From: Shouchella rhizosphaerae
Lineage (GTDB): Bacteria > Bacillota > Bacilli > Bacillales > Bacillaceae_D
Length of the DNA stretch: 64,000 nucleotides
Direction: 5' to 3'
Assembly: GCF_900142675.1 (NCBI RefSeq)
Contig: NZ_FRBS01000001.1
Location: 496,001 to 560,000 of the forward strand
Shown: positions 41,236 to 51,800 of the stretch, piece after piece
Position numbering within the stretch: position 1 is the first letter of the stretch
Layout of the letters: every line of letters begins with the position of its first letter
The notes under the pieces: generated by a model
Told to the model about the DNA's origin: nothing
Database searches by the model: none
What the model saw: the letters and a program-made list of their open reading frames with translations, nothing else
Program-made: the position numbers and the translations under genes

Positions 41236-42492
41236 ATGGACGAAAACCAAGAGGATAAATTAGATGTTCTTGCAGCGACTCAGTCCATTATACATAAGGC
41301 GCTAAAAAAACTAGGCTATCCAGATGAAATGTATGAACTACTTAAAGAGCCTGTACGGATGTTGACCGTCCGTATTCCTGTAAGAATGGATGATGGATCA
41401 ACGAAAATTTTTACAGGCTACCGTGCCCAACATAATGACGCTGTTGGTCCGACAAAAGGAGGCGTACGGTTTCATCCAGATGTTAGTGAAAAAGAAGTCA
41501 AGGCGCTGTCGATTTGGATGAGTTTAAAAGCAGGCATTGTCAACTTGCCATACGGTGGAGGAAAAGGAGGCATTGTTTGCGACCCAAGGCAGATGTCGTT
41601 TAGAGAAGTGGAACGTCTAAGTCGTGGCTATGTCCGCGCGATTAGCCAAATTGTTGGCCCGACAAAAGACATTCCTGCGCCAGATGTTTTTACCAATTCG
41701 CAAATCATGGCGTGGATGCTTGATGAATATAGCCGAATTCGCGAATTTGACTCACCCAATTTTATTACGGGAAAGCCGCTTGTGCTCGGGGGGTCACATG
41801 GCCGAGAGGCAGCGACTGCAAAAGGTGTGACGATTTGCATCATGGAAGCGGCAAAAAAGAAAGGAATTGACCTTGAAGGGGCGCGCGTCATCATTCAAGG
41901 GTTTGGCAATGCAGGGAGCTTTTTGGCGAAGTTTATGGCCGACGCAGGGGCATTAGTAGTGGGAATTGCCGATGCATATGGCGCTCTTTATGCAGAAGAA
42001 GGTTTAGATATTGACTATTTGCTTGATCGCCGCGATAGTTTCGGGACAGTAACAAATTTATTTAAAGATACGATTACAAATGAGGAGCTATTAGAAAAAG
42101 ATTGTGATATTTTGGTTCCGGCAGCAATTGAAAACCAAATCACCTCACACAATGCAGGCAAGTTAAAAGCAGCGATTGTCGTCGAAGCAGCTAATGGCCC
42201 GACTACGCTTGAGGCCACGCAAATCCTTGCAGAACGGGGCATTTTGCTTGTGCCTGATGTCTTGGCAAGTGCTGGGGGCGTAACGGTCTCTTACTTTGAA
42301 TGGGTGCAAAACAACCAGGGCTACTACTGGACGGATGAAGAAGTCGAAGGTCGGTTGCGGACAGTGCTGACGGAAGCGTTTAACAACATTTACAACCTTG
42401 CTTTACGTCGTAAAGTCGACATGCGTCTCGCTGCCTATATGGTCGGTGTGAGACGCATGGCCGAAGCTTCTCGGTTCCGTGGATGGGTTTGA
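41236..42492 (+). CDS. gudB: NAD-dependent glutamate dehydrogenase
   Basis: Converts glutamate to 2-oxoglutarate and ammonia with NAD, linking amino acid use to the TCA cycle. The 418-residue protein has the family signature LPYGGGKGGIVCDP with the catalytic Lys region, the substrate-binding KPLVLGGSHGREAATAKGV, the Rossmann motif IIQGFGNAGSFLA and GVTVSYFEWVQN. ATG 41236 is chosen with AGAGGTGG upstream; GTG 41227 overlaps that site. Its position before ypdA, ansA and prsW corresponds to B. subtilis gudB rather than rocG. I saw no sign of the inactivating three-residue repeat known in B. subtilis 168. Confidence 0.94.
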   Translation: MDENQEDKLDVLAATQSIIHKALKKLGYPDEMYELLKEPVRMLTVRIPVRMDDGSTKIFTGYRAQHNDAVGPTKGGVRFHPDVSEKEVKALSIWMSLKAGIVNLPYGGGKGGIVCDPRQMSFREVERLSRGYVRAISQIVGPTKDIPAPDVFTNSQIMAWMLDEYSRIREFDSPNFITGKPLVLGGSHGREAATAKGVTICIMEAAKKKGIDLEGARVIIQGFGNAGSFLAKFMADAGALVVGIADAYGALYAEEGLDIDYLLDRRDSFGTVTNLFKDTITNEELLEKDCDILVPAAIENQITSHNAGKLKAAIVVEAANGPTTLEATQILAERGILLVPDVLASAGGVTVSYFEWVQNNQGYYWTDEEVEGRLRTVLTEAFNNIYNLALRRKVDMRLAAYMVGVRRMAEASRFRGWV

Positions 42493-42521
42493 TCTGCTAT
42501 ACTATGATGAGAAAATAAGTG

Positions 42522-42557
42522 CCCTTGTCCAAAGTTGCCTTTGAGGACAAGGGTTTT
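42522..42557 (+). terminator. Terminator after gudB
   Basis: CCCTTGTCC pairs perfectly with GGACAAGGG, followed by TTTT. A TGCTATACT extended -10 at 42495-42503 lies upstream of it, so a ypdA transcript starting there would carry this hairpin in its leader. Confidence 0.75.
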
Positions 42558-42581
42558 GAATGTTTTGATGAGGTGAGGAAT

Positions 42582-43550
42582 GTGGTAGATGCAGTCATTA
42601 TTGGCGGCGGCCCTTGTGGCCTTGCTGCGGCAATTGCATGTCAAGAAAAGGGGTTGTCTGCTGTTGTTGTGGAAAAAGAGAACATTGTCCACTCAATTTA
42701 CCGCTATCCAACGCACCAAACCTTTTTCAGTACAAGCGAACGCTTAGAAATAGGCGGCGTCCCTTTCATTGTGGAGGACCGCAAACCCCGGAGGAACCAG
42801 GCGCTTGTCTATTATCGGAATGTAGCAAAATTAAAAAGGCTCCACATTCGTGCATTTGAAAAAGTGCTCCGTGTAGTAAAACGGGCTGATCGTTCATTTG
42901 AAGTGACGACGACAAAAGGAACACTTGATGCGAAGCATGTGATTGTGGCCACAGGCTATTATGATTCTCCCAATATGATGGGAATACCAGGTGAAGATAA
43001 AAGCCATGTGATGCACTATTTTAAAGAAGCCCATCCTTATTTTGACCATGATGTGGTTGTGATAGGTGGCAAAAATTCGGCTGTTGATGCGGCGCTTGAG
43101 TTAGAAAAAGCGGGTGCCCGCGTCACTATGCTTTATCGGGGCAGCGATTATTCGGCAAGCGTAAAGCCGTGGATTTTGCCAGAGCTTGTGTCCCTTGTGC
43201 GTAATGAAAAGATCAAATTGGCCTTTCATGCCGATGTGTATGAGATTACGGATAGCCACGTACACTACCGGATAGGGAAACAAGAGCACAAAGCTAAAGC
43301 GCAGTTTGTGTTTGCGATGACGGGCTATCACCCTGATCACTCCTTTATTCGCAGTCTTGGTGTACATGTCGATGAAGCAACAGGACGGCCTGTATATGAC
43401 GAGCAAACGATGGAAACAAATGTGGAAGGCATTTTTATCGCCGGCGTCATTGCTGCTGGAAACAATGCTAATGAAATTTTTATTGAAAATGGTCGTCTCC
43501 ACGGCCCTTTGATTGCACAAGCAATTGCGCGCAGAATCGAAATGGAGTGA
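42582..43550 (+). CDS. ypdA: Bacillithiol disulfide reductase YpdA
   Basis: NADPH-dependent flavoprotein that reduces oxidised bacillithiol (BSSB), part of thiol redox homeostasis in Firmicutes that use bacillithiol. The 322-residue protein shows FAD-binding VIIGGGPCGLAAAIACQ, the YPTHQTFFSTSERLEIGG segment typical of YpdA, NADPH-binding VVVIGGKNSAVDAALELEKAGA, and the C-terminal GVIAAGNNANEIFIENGR. The Cys in GGPCG near residue 13 is the proposed catalytic Cys. GTG 42582 is chosen because AGGTGAGG lies just upstream and the protein then begins as homologues do. It is coupled to ansA. Confidence 0.94.
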   Translation: MVDAVIIGGGPCGLAAAIACQEKGLSAVVVEKENIVHSIYRYPTHQTFFSTSERLEIGGVPFIVEDRKPRRNQALVYYRNVAKLKRLHIRAFEKVLRVVKRADRSFEVTTTKGTLDAKHVIVATGYYDSPNMMGIPGEDKSHVMHYFKEAHPYFDHDVVVIGGKNSAVDAALELEKAGARVTMLYRGSDYSASVKPWILPELVSLVRNEKIKLAFHADVYEITDSHVHYRIGKQEHKAKAQFVFAMTGYHPDHSFIRSLGVHVDEATGRPVYDEQTMETNVEGIFIAGVIAAGNNANEIFIENGRLHGPLIAQAIARRIEME

Positions 43551-43555
43551 TGAAT

Positions 43556-44515
43556 ATGCGCCATGTGATGTTGCTGACAACTGGAGGCACGATTGCAAGC
43601 ACTACAAGCGAAAGCGGCAAATTGGTTGCTGGTGAACTTTCTGGAGAAGAGTTGGCAAAGCTATGTGGTTTGCCGGAAGACATCCATGTAAGCGTGCGCT
43701 CTGTATTGCAAAAGCCAAGCGTTCATATGACACTCGCCGATTGGCTGTTGTTAAAGCATGAAGTAGAGCGTGCTTTTGCAGACGAGACGATTAACGGGAT
43801 TGTCGTCACACACGGCACAGATACGCTTGAAGAAACAGCTTATTTTTTAGACTTAACGAACAAAGACGAGCGTCCCATAATCGTCACAGGTTCTCAACGG
43901 GGACCAGAGCAAACAGGCAGTGATGCGTTTATGAATTTGCGTCATGCCATTTATGCTGCTTGTGAACCTGATTTAAAGCACACTGGCTGTGTCGTCGTGT
44001 TTAACGAGCGGATTTTTGCAGCCCGTTATGTCAAAAAAGAGCATGCCTCCAATTTGCAAGGGTTCAATGCCTTTGGTTTCGGCTATTTAGGAATTATAGA
44101 CAACGATGTGATTTTTACGTATCAAAAGCCTGTTCGCCGGGAGTTTTATGAAATTGGCAATACGCCTCTTAAACAAATTGGCATTGCTAAAGTTTATTTA
44201 GGCATGAGCGCAGACATGCTGGAAGGGATGATTGCAGTATGCGACGGGATGGTGGTTGAAGGCGTTGGCCGCGGCCAAGTTCCTCCAAACCTAGTAGCTA
44301 CGTTGGAACGAGCGGTTGCCAACAAGAAGCCAATCATTGTGACGACCGCCTCAGAAGAAGGGAAAGTATACCCAACGTATGACTACAAAGGAAGTGCCCA
44401 CCAACTCGAACAAATGGGCGTTATTCTCGGCTCCGATTATGACAGCAAGAAAGCACGGATTAAAGCAATGGTCATGCTGGCAGCGAACAAGGAACTAGCA
44501 GCTGGGTTTACGTGA
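43556..44515 (+). CDS. ansA: L-asparaginase, cytoplasmic type I-like
   Basis: Hydrolyses asparagine to aspartate and ammonia. The 319-residue protein has both active-site threonine motifs: TTGGTIAST near residue 8 and HGTDTLEETAYF near residue 84, followed by GSQRGPEQTGSDAFMNLR. No signal peptide, so cytoplasmic. Three in-frame starts exist (GTG 43547, ATG 43550, ATG 43556); the last is chosen for spacing to GGAG and the short lead before the first motif. It nearly overlaps ypdA and probably shares its transcript. Confidence 0.93.
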   Translation: MRHVMLLTTGGTIASTTSESGKLVAGELSGEELAKLCGLPEDIHVSVRSVLQKPSVHMTLADWLLLKHEVERAFADETINGIVVTHGTDTLEETAYFLDLTNKDERPIIVTGSQRGPEQTGSDAFMNLRHAIYAACEPDLKHTGCVVVFNERIFAARYVKKEHASNLQGFNAFGFGYLGIIDNDVIFTYQKPVRREFYEIGNTPLKQIGIAKVYLGMSADMLEGMIAVCDGMVVEGVGRGQVPPNLVATLERAVANKKPIIVTTASEEGKVYPTYDYKGSAHQLEQMGVILGSDYDSKKARIKAMVMLAANKELAAGFT

Positions 44516-44521
44516 TGGCGC

Positions 44522-44551
44522 TTGCTGATCGGAACAAGCCGGTTTTATACT
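44522..44551 (+). promoter_or_regulatory. Promoter of prsW
   Basis: TTGCTG, 18 bases, TATACT. TGTTCTATT at 44564-44572, just after it, matches nine bases of the recurring intergenic motif noted at 30.3-30.5 kb. Confidence 0.5.
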
Positions 44552-44601
44552 AGAAAAAAGGAATGTTCTATTAGCGAACCAAAGAGAGTAGGCGGTCAGC
44601 C

Positions 44602-45249
44602 ATGGTATCCCTTGTTCTAGCTGCACTGGCTCCGGCCATGGCATTGTTTTCATATGTCTATTTGCGCGATGTATACAGCAAAGCAAAAATGTTTCTCGTT
44701 CTCCGGATTTTCATTATCGGCGCACTGCTAGTCGTGCCGATTTTGGTGATCCAGTTTGCCTTTACTGAAGAAAATGTCTTTCCCCATCCAGCGGCTAAAG
44801 CGTTTTTGCTTTACGGGTTTCTGGAAGAAGGGTTAAAATGGCTCATGTTGTTTGTATTTGCCTACCAACATGGACAGCTTCAGCGCCCAGGGGACGGCAT
44901 TTTGTTCGGTGTTTCCGTCTCCCTTGGCTTTGCTACAGTTGAAAATGGCTTATACATGATCGCTTATGGGTTAGAGGCAGCTATCCCACGAACTGTTTTG
45001 CCAACAACGGCACATGCTGTTTACGGGATTGTGATGGGCTATTACATTGGACAAGCGAAGTACAAAGAAGACCATAAAAAAGTGTTTTTACTCCTTGGGG
45101 CGATTCTGCCAATCCTATTGCATGGCGGATATGATTTTATTTTATCAAGCTTTGGCCATTACGTCCTTTATGCGATGATTCCATTTATGGTCATTCTTTG
45201 GCTTCTCGCGATATGGAAGCTGAAAAAAGCAAGCCGTTTTACTGTTTAA
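44602..45249 (+). CDS. prsW: Intramembrane protease PrsW
   Basis: A 215-residue polytopic membrane protease that makes the first cut in the anti-sigma factor RsiW and so releases SigW under antimicrobial peptide or alkaline stress. Family residues are present: the Glu pair in GFLEEGLKW (about residues 74-82), the TAHAVYG His (about 138) and ILLHGGYDF His (about 172). About seven hydrophobic helices are visible. The rsiW-sigW genes are not in the window. Position next to ansA and sleB matches B. subtilis. Confidence 0.93.
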   Translation: MVSLVLAALAPAMALFSYVYLRDVYSKAKMFLVLRIFIIGALLVVPILVIQFAFTEENVFPHPAAKAFLLYGFLEEGLKWLMLFVFAYQHGQLQRPGDGILFGVSVSLGFATVENGLYMIAYGLEAAIPRTVLPTTAHAVYGIVMGYYIGQAKYKEDHKKVFLLLGAILPILLHGGYDFILSSFGHYVLYAMIPFMVILWLLAIWKLKKASRFTV

Positions 45250-45360
45250 AATCACAAGACCGATACGCTTGTCAAACGATGTTGTATGCGAGCGTTTGTC
45301 TACAGCCTAAAAGCCGTTTCACTGTGTAAGCGAACATTTAACACGAAGGGGGATTCAATT

Positions 45361-45525
45361 ATGTCTACAGCCAACCGCTATCGCATCGTCATTCGCTGCC
45401 CTGTATGTGGGGAGAAATACATTTTGCGCGGCAAGCGCAATGAGCAAGGTGAATACGAGACCGGGTTTAAACAGTGCGTCTGCGGAAATGAAGATCAATT
45501 GATTGTTGAAGCAAACCCGGAATAA
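45361..45525 (+). CDS. Small zinc-ribbon protein, 54 aa
   Basis: A 54-residue protein with a CPVCGEKY knuckle and a CVCGNE knuckle, together a four-cysteine zinc ribbon. ATG 45361 is preceded by AAGGGGG; an upstream in-frame ATG at 45286 would add unlikely sequence. No function is known; small ribbons like this may bind nucleic acid or protein. It lies between prsW and the methionine operon with its own terminator. It may correspond to one of the short uncharacterised Ype proteins, which I cannot confirm. Confidence 0.75.
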   Translation: MSTANRYRIVIRCPVCGEKYILRGKRNEQGEYETGFKQCVCGNEDQLIVEANPE

Positions 45526-45552
45526 TCGCCATCATTAGTGGCGATTTTTTTT
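45524..45552 (+). terminator. Terminator after zinc-ribbon gene
   Basis: AATCGCCA pairs with TGGCGATT, followed by a long T-run. It overlaps the stop codon. Confidence 0.9.
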
Positions 45553-45610
45553 TCGCGTTATAAACGATGGAGAGAGTGGCACTGAAATAATGGTTGCACT
45601 TGCGTGAAAG

Positions 45611-45638
45611 TTGCGGTAAAGTGGAAGAAACTTATAAA
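45611..45638 (+). promoter_or_regulatory. Promoter of the metI-yitJ-metH operon
   Basis: TTGCGG, 16 bases, TATAAA, ending 23 bases before the riboswitch P1 helix. Confidence 0.6.
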
Positions 45639-45660
45639 TGGTGTTCAACAATTGAATAGG

Positions 45661-45812
45661 TTCTTATCAAGAGAAGTGGAGGGAATGGCCCAATGAAGCT
45701 TCAGCAACCAGCCAACCATGGTCAGGTGCTAAATCCAGCAGTTTATCTGCAAGATAAGAGAAGCATGCACGTAAGCAATCCCTTCTTCTAATCTTGGAGA
45801 AGGGTTTTTTGT
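45661..45812 (+). promoter_or_regulatory. SAM-I (S-box) riboswitch with terminator
   Basis: The S-box core is clear: TCTTATC (45662-45668) pairs with GATAAGA (45753-45759) as P1. Between them are AGTGGAGGGAATGGCCC, ATGAAGCTTCAGCAACC and GGTGCTAAATCCAGCAG, close to the family consensus. A terminator with CCCTTCT/AGAAGGG and TTTTTT follows at 45780-45810. S-adenosylmethionine binding should stop transcription before metI. Confidence 0.95.
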
Positions 45813-45843
45813 TTGGCAATAGAACACATTGGGGGGAACTAGA

Positions 45844-46950
45844 ATGGAAAAACGAGCTGAAACCATATTAGCGCAAATTGGCAATCGCCGCGATGAACCT
45901 ACTGGCGCAGTAAACACGCCTGTTTATTTTTCAACAGCATATCGCCATCCAGGTATTGGCGAATCGACTGGGTATGATTATGCCCGTACAGGCAATCCGA
46001 CAAGGGACGTGCTCGAAAAAGCGATTGCGGAATTAGAAGAAGGTGAGCGCGGATTTGCGACTAGCTCTGGCATGGCTGCTGTTCAAATTGTGCTTTCGTT
46101 GTTTGAGCAAGGCGATGGGATCATCTGTTCGAAAGATTTATATGGCGGTACGTACCGTCTGTTTGAAGGAGGCTGGACAAGGTGGGGCGTGTCCTTTACA
46201 TATGTGGATCCACGGAATTTGCAAGAAGTCGAACAAGCCATTCATTCTAACGTGAAAGCCATTTTTATCGAGACGCCGACTAACCCACTTATGCAGGAAG
46301 CCTCGATTCCAGCGCTGGCTGCTCTCGCCAAAAAACACGATTTGCTGCTCATTGTCGATAACACATTTTATACGCCGCTTTTGCAGAAGCCACTAACGGA
46401 AGGAGCAGACATCGTGATCCATTCGGCGACAAAGTACTTAGGAGGCCATAACGATGTCGTTGCTGGGCTTATCGTTGCGAAAGGAGCCGATCTTTGTGAA
46501 CGGCTCGCTTATTATCATAATGGTGCTGGCGGTATTTTAGGTGCATTTGATTCTTGGCTGCTTATTCGAGGAATGAAGACATTGGCATTGCGGATGGCCA
46601 AGCATGAGGAAAACGCTAAAAAAGTGGTGCAGGCATTGGAGCAAACAGAGGGCATTGTAGACGTGCTTTATCCTGGGAGAGGCGGAATGCTGTCGTTTCG
46701 TGTTCAAAACGAAGCTTGGGTCAATCCGTTGCTAAAACATTTGCAATTAATTTCGTTCGCGGAAAGCCTCGGTGGTGTCGAAAGTTTAATGACATATCCA
46801 GCAACACAAACGCACGCTGATATTCCAGAAGAGATCAGACTTGCAAATGGAGTGGATGACGGATTGCTCCGTTTCTCAGTCGGCATTGAAAACGGAGAAG
46901 ATATTGTAGCTGATTTGCTGCAAGCAATTGCGGCCGCTAAAAAATCCTAG
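45844..46950 (+). CDS. metI: Cystathionine gamma-synthase / O-acetylhomoserine thiolyase MetI
   Basis: A PLP-dependent enzyme of trans-sulfuration/sulfhydrylation that couples an activated homoserine with cysteine or sulfide. The 368-residue protein has YDYARTGNPTRDVLEKAIAELE, ATSSGMAAVQIVL, ETPTNPLM, and the PLP lysine (Lys197) in HSATKYLGGHND. The MetI assignment follows the S-box and homology to B. subtilis YjcI. ATG 45844 is used after GGGGGGAAC. First gene of the SAM-regulated operon. The usual partner metC (cystathionine beta-lyase) is not next to it. Confidence 0.92.
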   Translation: MEKRAETILAQIGNRRDEPTGAVNTPVYFSTAYRHPGIGESTGYDYARTGNPTRDVLEKAIAELEEGERGFATSSGMAAVQIVLSLFEQGDGIICSKDLYGGTYRLFEGGWTRWGVSFTYVDPRNLQEVEQAIHSNVKAIFIETPTNPLMQEASIPALAALAKKHDLLLIVDNTFYTPLLQKPLTEGADIVIHSATKYLGGHNDVVAGLIVAKGADLCERLAYYHNGAGGILGAFDSWLLIRGMKTLALRMAKHEENAKKVVQALEQTEGIVDVLYPGRGGMLSFRVQNEAWVNPLLKHLQLISFAESLGGVESLMTYPATQTHADIPEEIRLANGVDDGLLRFSVGIENGEDIVADLLQAIAAAKKS

Positions 46951-46961
46951 GAGGGAATACG

Positions 46962-48827
46962 ATGGAACTTCGCGATAAGTTAAAAACGAGCTTAATCGTT
47001 GGAGATGGGGCTATGGGCACGCTTTTATACGAGCAAGGTTTTGATTTATGTTACGAAGAATTAAACCTTTCCCAGCCAGACGCTGTTTACCATGTGCATC
47101 GATCGTATATTGAGGCAGGTGCGAAACTGCTACAAACCAATACGTATGCAGCAAATGCCGTCAAACTTAAAAAATATGGATTAAACGAAAGTGTGGCAGA
47201 CATCAATAGCGCCGCCGTCGGCATTGCGAAAAAAGCGATTGGCAACAACGAACAGCTTGCGTTAGTTGGCACAATCGGCGGGATTCGCGGGTTCCTCCAT
47301 GAAGATACGGAAAACAAGGTGATTACAGCTGCTTTACTTGAACAAATAACGGCCCTCTTGGAAGCAGGCGTTGACGGGTTATTGTTTGAAACGTTTTATG
47401 ATTTTGAAGAGGCAAAAGAAGCAGTAGCCCTGGCAAGGCGTCTTACAGACAAGGCGATTATTATGAACGTGTCGATGGGCGATATCGGCGTCTTAAATGG
47501 CGGCATTCCCCTAGGTGAAGCGCTCGAGCAACTGCATGAATTAGGAGCGGACGTTTTAGGAATCAATTGCCGTATGGGCCCTTATCATATGCTCCGCTCT
47601 TTGGAACAGCTTGAATTATCGTCAGCTTTTCCACTTGCTTGCTATCCAAATGCCAGTTTGCCAGGTTACCGGGACGGGCGCTTTGTTTATGCTTCCAATA
47701 CCGATTACTTTTATGAAATGACAGGGGCGTTTATTGAACAAGGCGTCCATTTGATTGGCGGCTGCTGTGGCACAACGCCTGCACATATTGCCGCGATCGC
47801 CAAAGCAGTGGAAACGAACACGCCGAAAACACGCTCGCTCATTGTCAGGCGACCAAGCCAACTTCAGGAGGAAGGACCAGGAAGGGGAGAGCGGCTCAGT
47901 GAGCCGTTGGACCAATTGGCAAGGCGCAAACAAACAATTATTGTTGAACTTGATCCGCCGAAAAAATTAACGATTGCGAAATTTATGGAAGGAGCCAAAG
48001 CGTTAAAAGAGGCAGGGGTAGATGCGTTAACGCTTGCCGACAATTCTCTTGCTAATCCTCGTGTTGACAACCAAACGTTGGCGATGTTAGTAAGGGAACA
48101 GTTAGGGTTGCGTAGCCTTGTCCACTTAACATGCCGTGACCGCAATTTGATTGGCATGCAATCACACTTAATGGGGCTCCATCTAGCGGAGCTTCATGAT
48201 TTACTTGTTATCACTGGCGATCCAAGCAAGATCGGTGATTTTCCCGGAGCAACATCTGTATATGATGTATCTTCGTTAAAATTGTTGCCTTTAATTAAGC
48301 AAATGAATGAAGGGATTTCATTCTCTGGAAACTCCCTTGGCAGTAAAGCAACTTTTTCGACAGCGGCAGCGTTTAATCCCCATGTTAAGCATCTTGATAA
48401 AGCGGTGCGACGTTTAGAAAAGAAAATCGAAGCTGGCGCTGATTATTTTCTGACACAGCCCATTTTCGATGAACAACAATTTGAACAATTGTATGACGCA
48501 ACGAAGCATTTGCCTGTGCCGATTTTTGTTGGCATTATGCCGCTAACAAGCAGCCGCAATGCGGAGTTTCTTCATAATGAAGTGCCAGGAATGACATTGA
48601 GCGACGAGACAAGAGCACGGATGGCGGCATGTGGAAACGACAAAGAAAAAGCCGAGCAAGAAGGCTTGCAAATTGCGATGGAGCTAGCAGACGCAGCTAG
48701 TGCCTATTTTAACGGCTTGTATTTAGTCACACCGTTTTTACGTTATGAATTAACTGCAGCACTTGCCACCCATTGCCGAGCGATAGCGAACCCGATAAAC
48801 CACACGATGGAAGGCGAACGAATATGA
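46962..48827 (+). CDS. yitJ: Bifunctional homocysteine S-methyltransferase / methylenetetrahydrofolate reductase YitJ
   Basis: A 621-residue fusion. The N-terminal homocysteine methyltransferase domain (about 1-300) starts at VGDGAMGTLLYEQG and has the zinc-binding Cys in GINCRMGP and Cys268-Cys269 in GGCCGTTPAHI. The C-terminal methylenetetrahydrofolate reductase domain (about 325-612) has ELDPPKKL, LTCRDRN and YFLTQPIFD. Together with MetH it supplies the methyl group for methionine. It is 11 bases behind metI and overlaps metH by four bases. Confidence 0.95.
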   Translation: MELRDKLKTSLIVGDGAMGTLLYEQGFDLCYEELNLSQPDAVYHVHRSYIEAGAKLLQTNTYAANAVKLKKYGLNESVADINSAAVGIAKKAIGNNEQLALVGTIGGIRGFLHEDTENKVITAALLEQITALLEAGVDGLLFETFYDFEEAKEAVALARRLTDKAIIMNVSMGDIGVLNGGIPLGEALEQLHELGADVLGINCRMGPYHMLRSLEQLELSSAFPLACYPNASLPGYRDGRFVYASNTDYFYEMTGAFIEQGVHLIGGCCGTTPAHIAAIAKAVETNTPKTRSLIVRRPSQLQEEGPGRGERLSEPLDQLARRKQTIIVELDPPKKLTIAKFMEGAKALKEAGVDALTLADNSLANPRVDNQTLAMLVREQLGLRSLVHLTCRDRNLIGMQSHLMGLHLAELHDLLVITGDPSKIGDFPGATSVYDVSSLKLLPLIKQMNEGISFSGNSLGSKATFSTAAAFNPHVKHLDKAVRRLEKKIEAGADYFLTQPIFDEQQFEQLYDATKHLPVPIFVGIMPLTSSRNAEFLHNEVPGMTLSDETRARMAACGNDKEKAEQEGLQIAMELADAASAYFNGLYLVTPFLRYELTAALATHCRAIANPINHTMEGERI

Positions 48828-51800
48828 CAGAATCTCTATTTGAAAAGCAGCTAAAGCAATCGATCCTTGTGCTAGATGGAGCAATGGGGACGATGTTGCA
48901 AGAAGCAAACTTGACCGCAGCCGATTTTGGTGGAGAAGCATATGAAGGCTGCAATGAGTATTTAAATCAAACGGCGCCTCATATTGTATCTGACATTTAT
49001 AAAAAATATTTAGAGGCAGGGGCAGACATTATTTCCACCAATACGTTCGGTTCTACGAGCATCGTTCTTGCGGATTACGACCTTGCCCATTTAGCCTATG
49101 ACCTTAGCAAGGAAGCCGCTCGACTAGCCCGGATCGAGGCGGATCGCGCATCAAAACCAGAAAAACCCCGTTTCGTTGCTGGAGCGATGGGCCCGACGAC
49201 AAAGTCATTGTCTGTAACTGGGGGGACGACATTCCAAGAACTAATTGAAGCGTACGAAGAACAAGCCCGTGCTTTAATTGATGGAGGCTGTGACGTTTTG
49301 TTGCTGGAAACGAGCCAAGATATGCGCAATGTTAAAGCCGCGTATCTTGGGATAAGCGAGGCATTCAGACGTACCGGGCGAACGTTGCCACTCATGGTAT
49401 CGGGAACGATTGAACCGATGGGTACGACGTTGGCGGGACAGACAGTGGAGGCCTTCTATTTGTCGCTTGAACATATGAAGCCAGCCGTCGTTGGCTTAAA
49501 TTGCGCAACTGGGCCGGAGTTCATGCGCGACCACATTCGCTCCCTCGCAGAACTTGCTGAAACGAATGTGAGCTGTTACCCAAATGCTGGGTTGCCCGAC
49601 GAAGATGGTGTTTACCACGAGACACCAGATTCGCTTGTGAAAAAACTTGAAGGATTTGCTGCCAAAGGTTGGTTAAATGTAGTTGGCGGCTGCTGTGGGA
49701 CGACGCCTGCCCACATTAAAAAAATGGTTGAAGTGATCAAGAAGTACCCGCCCCGCAAGGCGAAAACACGTCAAACCCATGCTGTATCAGGGATTGAGCC
49801 GTTGTTGTATGACGACTCGATGCGCCCGCTTTTCGTTGGAGAACGTACAAATGTAATTGGCTCACGGAAATTTAAACGGCTGATTGAAGAAGGGGAATAT
49901 GAACAAGCAGCGGAAATCGCAAGAGCTCAAGTGAAGCGTGGGGCACACGTCATAGACATTTGCTTAGCAGATCCAGATCGAAACGAGCAAGAGGACATGG
50001 CTGCTTTTCTGAACTATGTCGTCAACAAAGTCAAAGTGCCGCTAATGATTGATTCTACTGATGAAGCGGTCATCGAACGAGCGCTTACCTATTCCCAAGG
50101 AAAGGCGATTATTAACTCCATTAACTTAGAAGATGGCGAAGAGCGATTTGCCGCAGTGCTGCCACTTGTGAAAAAGTATGGCGCCGCCATTGTAGTAGGA
50201 ACTATTGATGAAATAGGGATGGCTGTCACAGCGGAAAGAAAATTGGCCGTGGCGAAGCGATCGTATAAGCTGTTAACCGAAAAGTACAACATTCCGCCTC
50301 ATGACATCATTTTTGACCCGCTTGTGTTTCCTGTAGGAACAGGAGACGAACAATACATGGGCTCGGCAGCAGCGACCGTTGAAGGGATTGCCCTTATAAA
50401 AAAAGAGCTGCCCCAATGCCTAACGATTTTAGGAGTCTCGAATGTCTCTTTTGGCCTTCCGCCAGTTGGCCGTGAAGTTTTAAACGCAGTCTTTTTGTAT
50501 CACTGTACACAAGCAGGGCTTGATTATGCGATTGTCAATACCGAAAAGCTGGAACGTTATGCGAGCATTCCTGATGAGGAGAAACAGCTAGCCGATCGGC
50601 TGTTGTTTCAAACGAATGATGCCCATTTGGCGGCGTTTACTGATTTTTATCGTGGGAAGAAAACTGAGAAAAAAGTCGAGTATGCAAACATGTCCTTAGA
50701 AGAGAGACTCGCTGCCTATATTGTCGAAGGGACAAAAGAACGACTTGAGACAGACTTAGCTGAAGCTTTGCGCCTGTATGACACGCCACTTGCCATTATA
50801 AATGGACCGCTGATGGCGGGCATGGATGAAGTTGGCCGGCTGTTTAACGCCAATGAATTAATCGTTGCAGAAGTGTTGCAAAGTGCAGAAGTCATGAAAG
50901 CGGCCGTTGCTTATCTTGAACCACATATGGAAAAAAGCGAACAAGAACAAGGAAAAGGCAAGATCTTGCTCGCTACGGTTAAGGGAGATGTTCATGACAT
51001 CGGCAAAAACCTTGTCGACATTATTTTGAGCAATAACGGTTTTTCTATCGTCAATCTTGGTATTAAAGTTACCTCGAATGAATTGTTAGATGCGATTAAA
51101 AAAGAACAGCCAACAGCCATTGGGTTGTCAGGGCTGCTTGTTAAATCCGCCCAGCAAATGGTGTTAACAGCGCAAGACTTACGGCAACAACATGTGGACA
51201 TCCCGATTCTCGTTGGTGGGGCTGCTTTAACGAAAAAATTTACGGATACACGGATTGCTCCTGAATACGAAGGATTAGTCGTTTATGCAAAAGATGCAAT
51301 GAACGGTTTAGAGCTTGCCAATCGCCTTACTACTCCAGAAGGGCGAAATGAACTTGCCCTTGAACTAGCTACGGCAAGACAACAAAAAGCGGAGTTTAAT
51401 GATCAGCGAAAAACGAAAGCGCCGACGCTTGCTAAGAGGGAAAAGTCGGATATCGCCCATCATCATGCTGTCTTTAAACCAACCGACCTTGATGAGCATA
51501 TAATCCGTGATTATAAAATCGACCATATTTACCCATATGTGAATATGCAAATGCTTCTTGGCCGTCATCTTGGTATCCAAGGGAAAGTGAGCCGCCTGCT
51601 TGCTGAGAAAGACCAACGCACCACGAGTCTAAAAGCCCAAGTTGATGCGTTCTTCCAAGAGGCGAAAACGAAGAAAACGTTACAGGCAAATGCGATATAC
51701 CGTTTCTATCCTGCTAATGCCGATGGCGATGAGCTCGTGATTTTTGATCCTTATGATGTTGGCCGTGAACTTGAACGCTTTGCGTTTCCACGGCAAACGC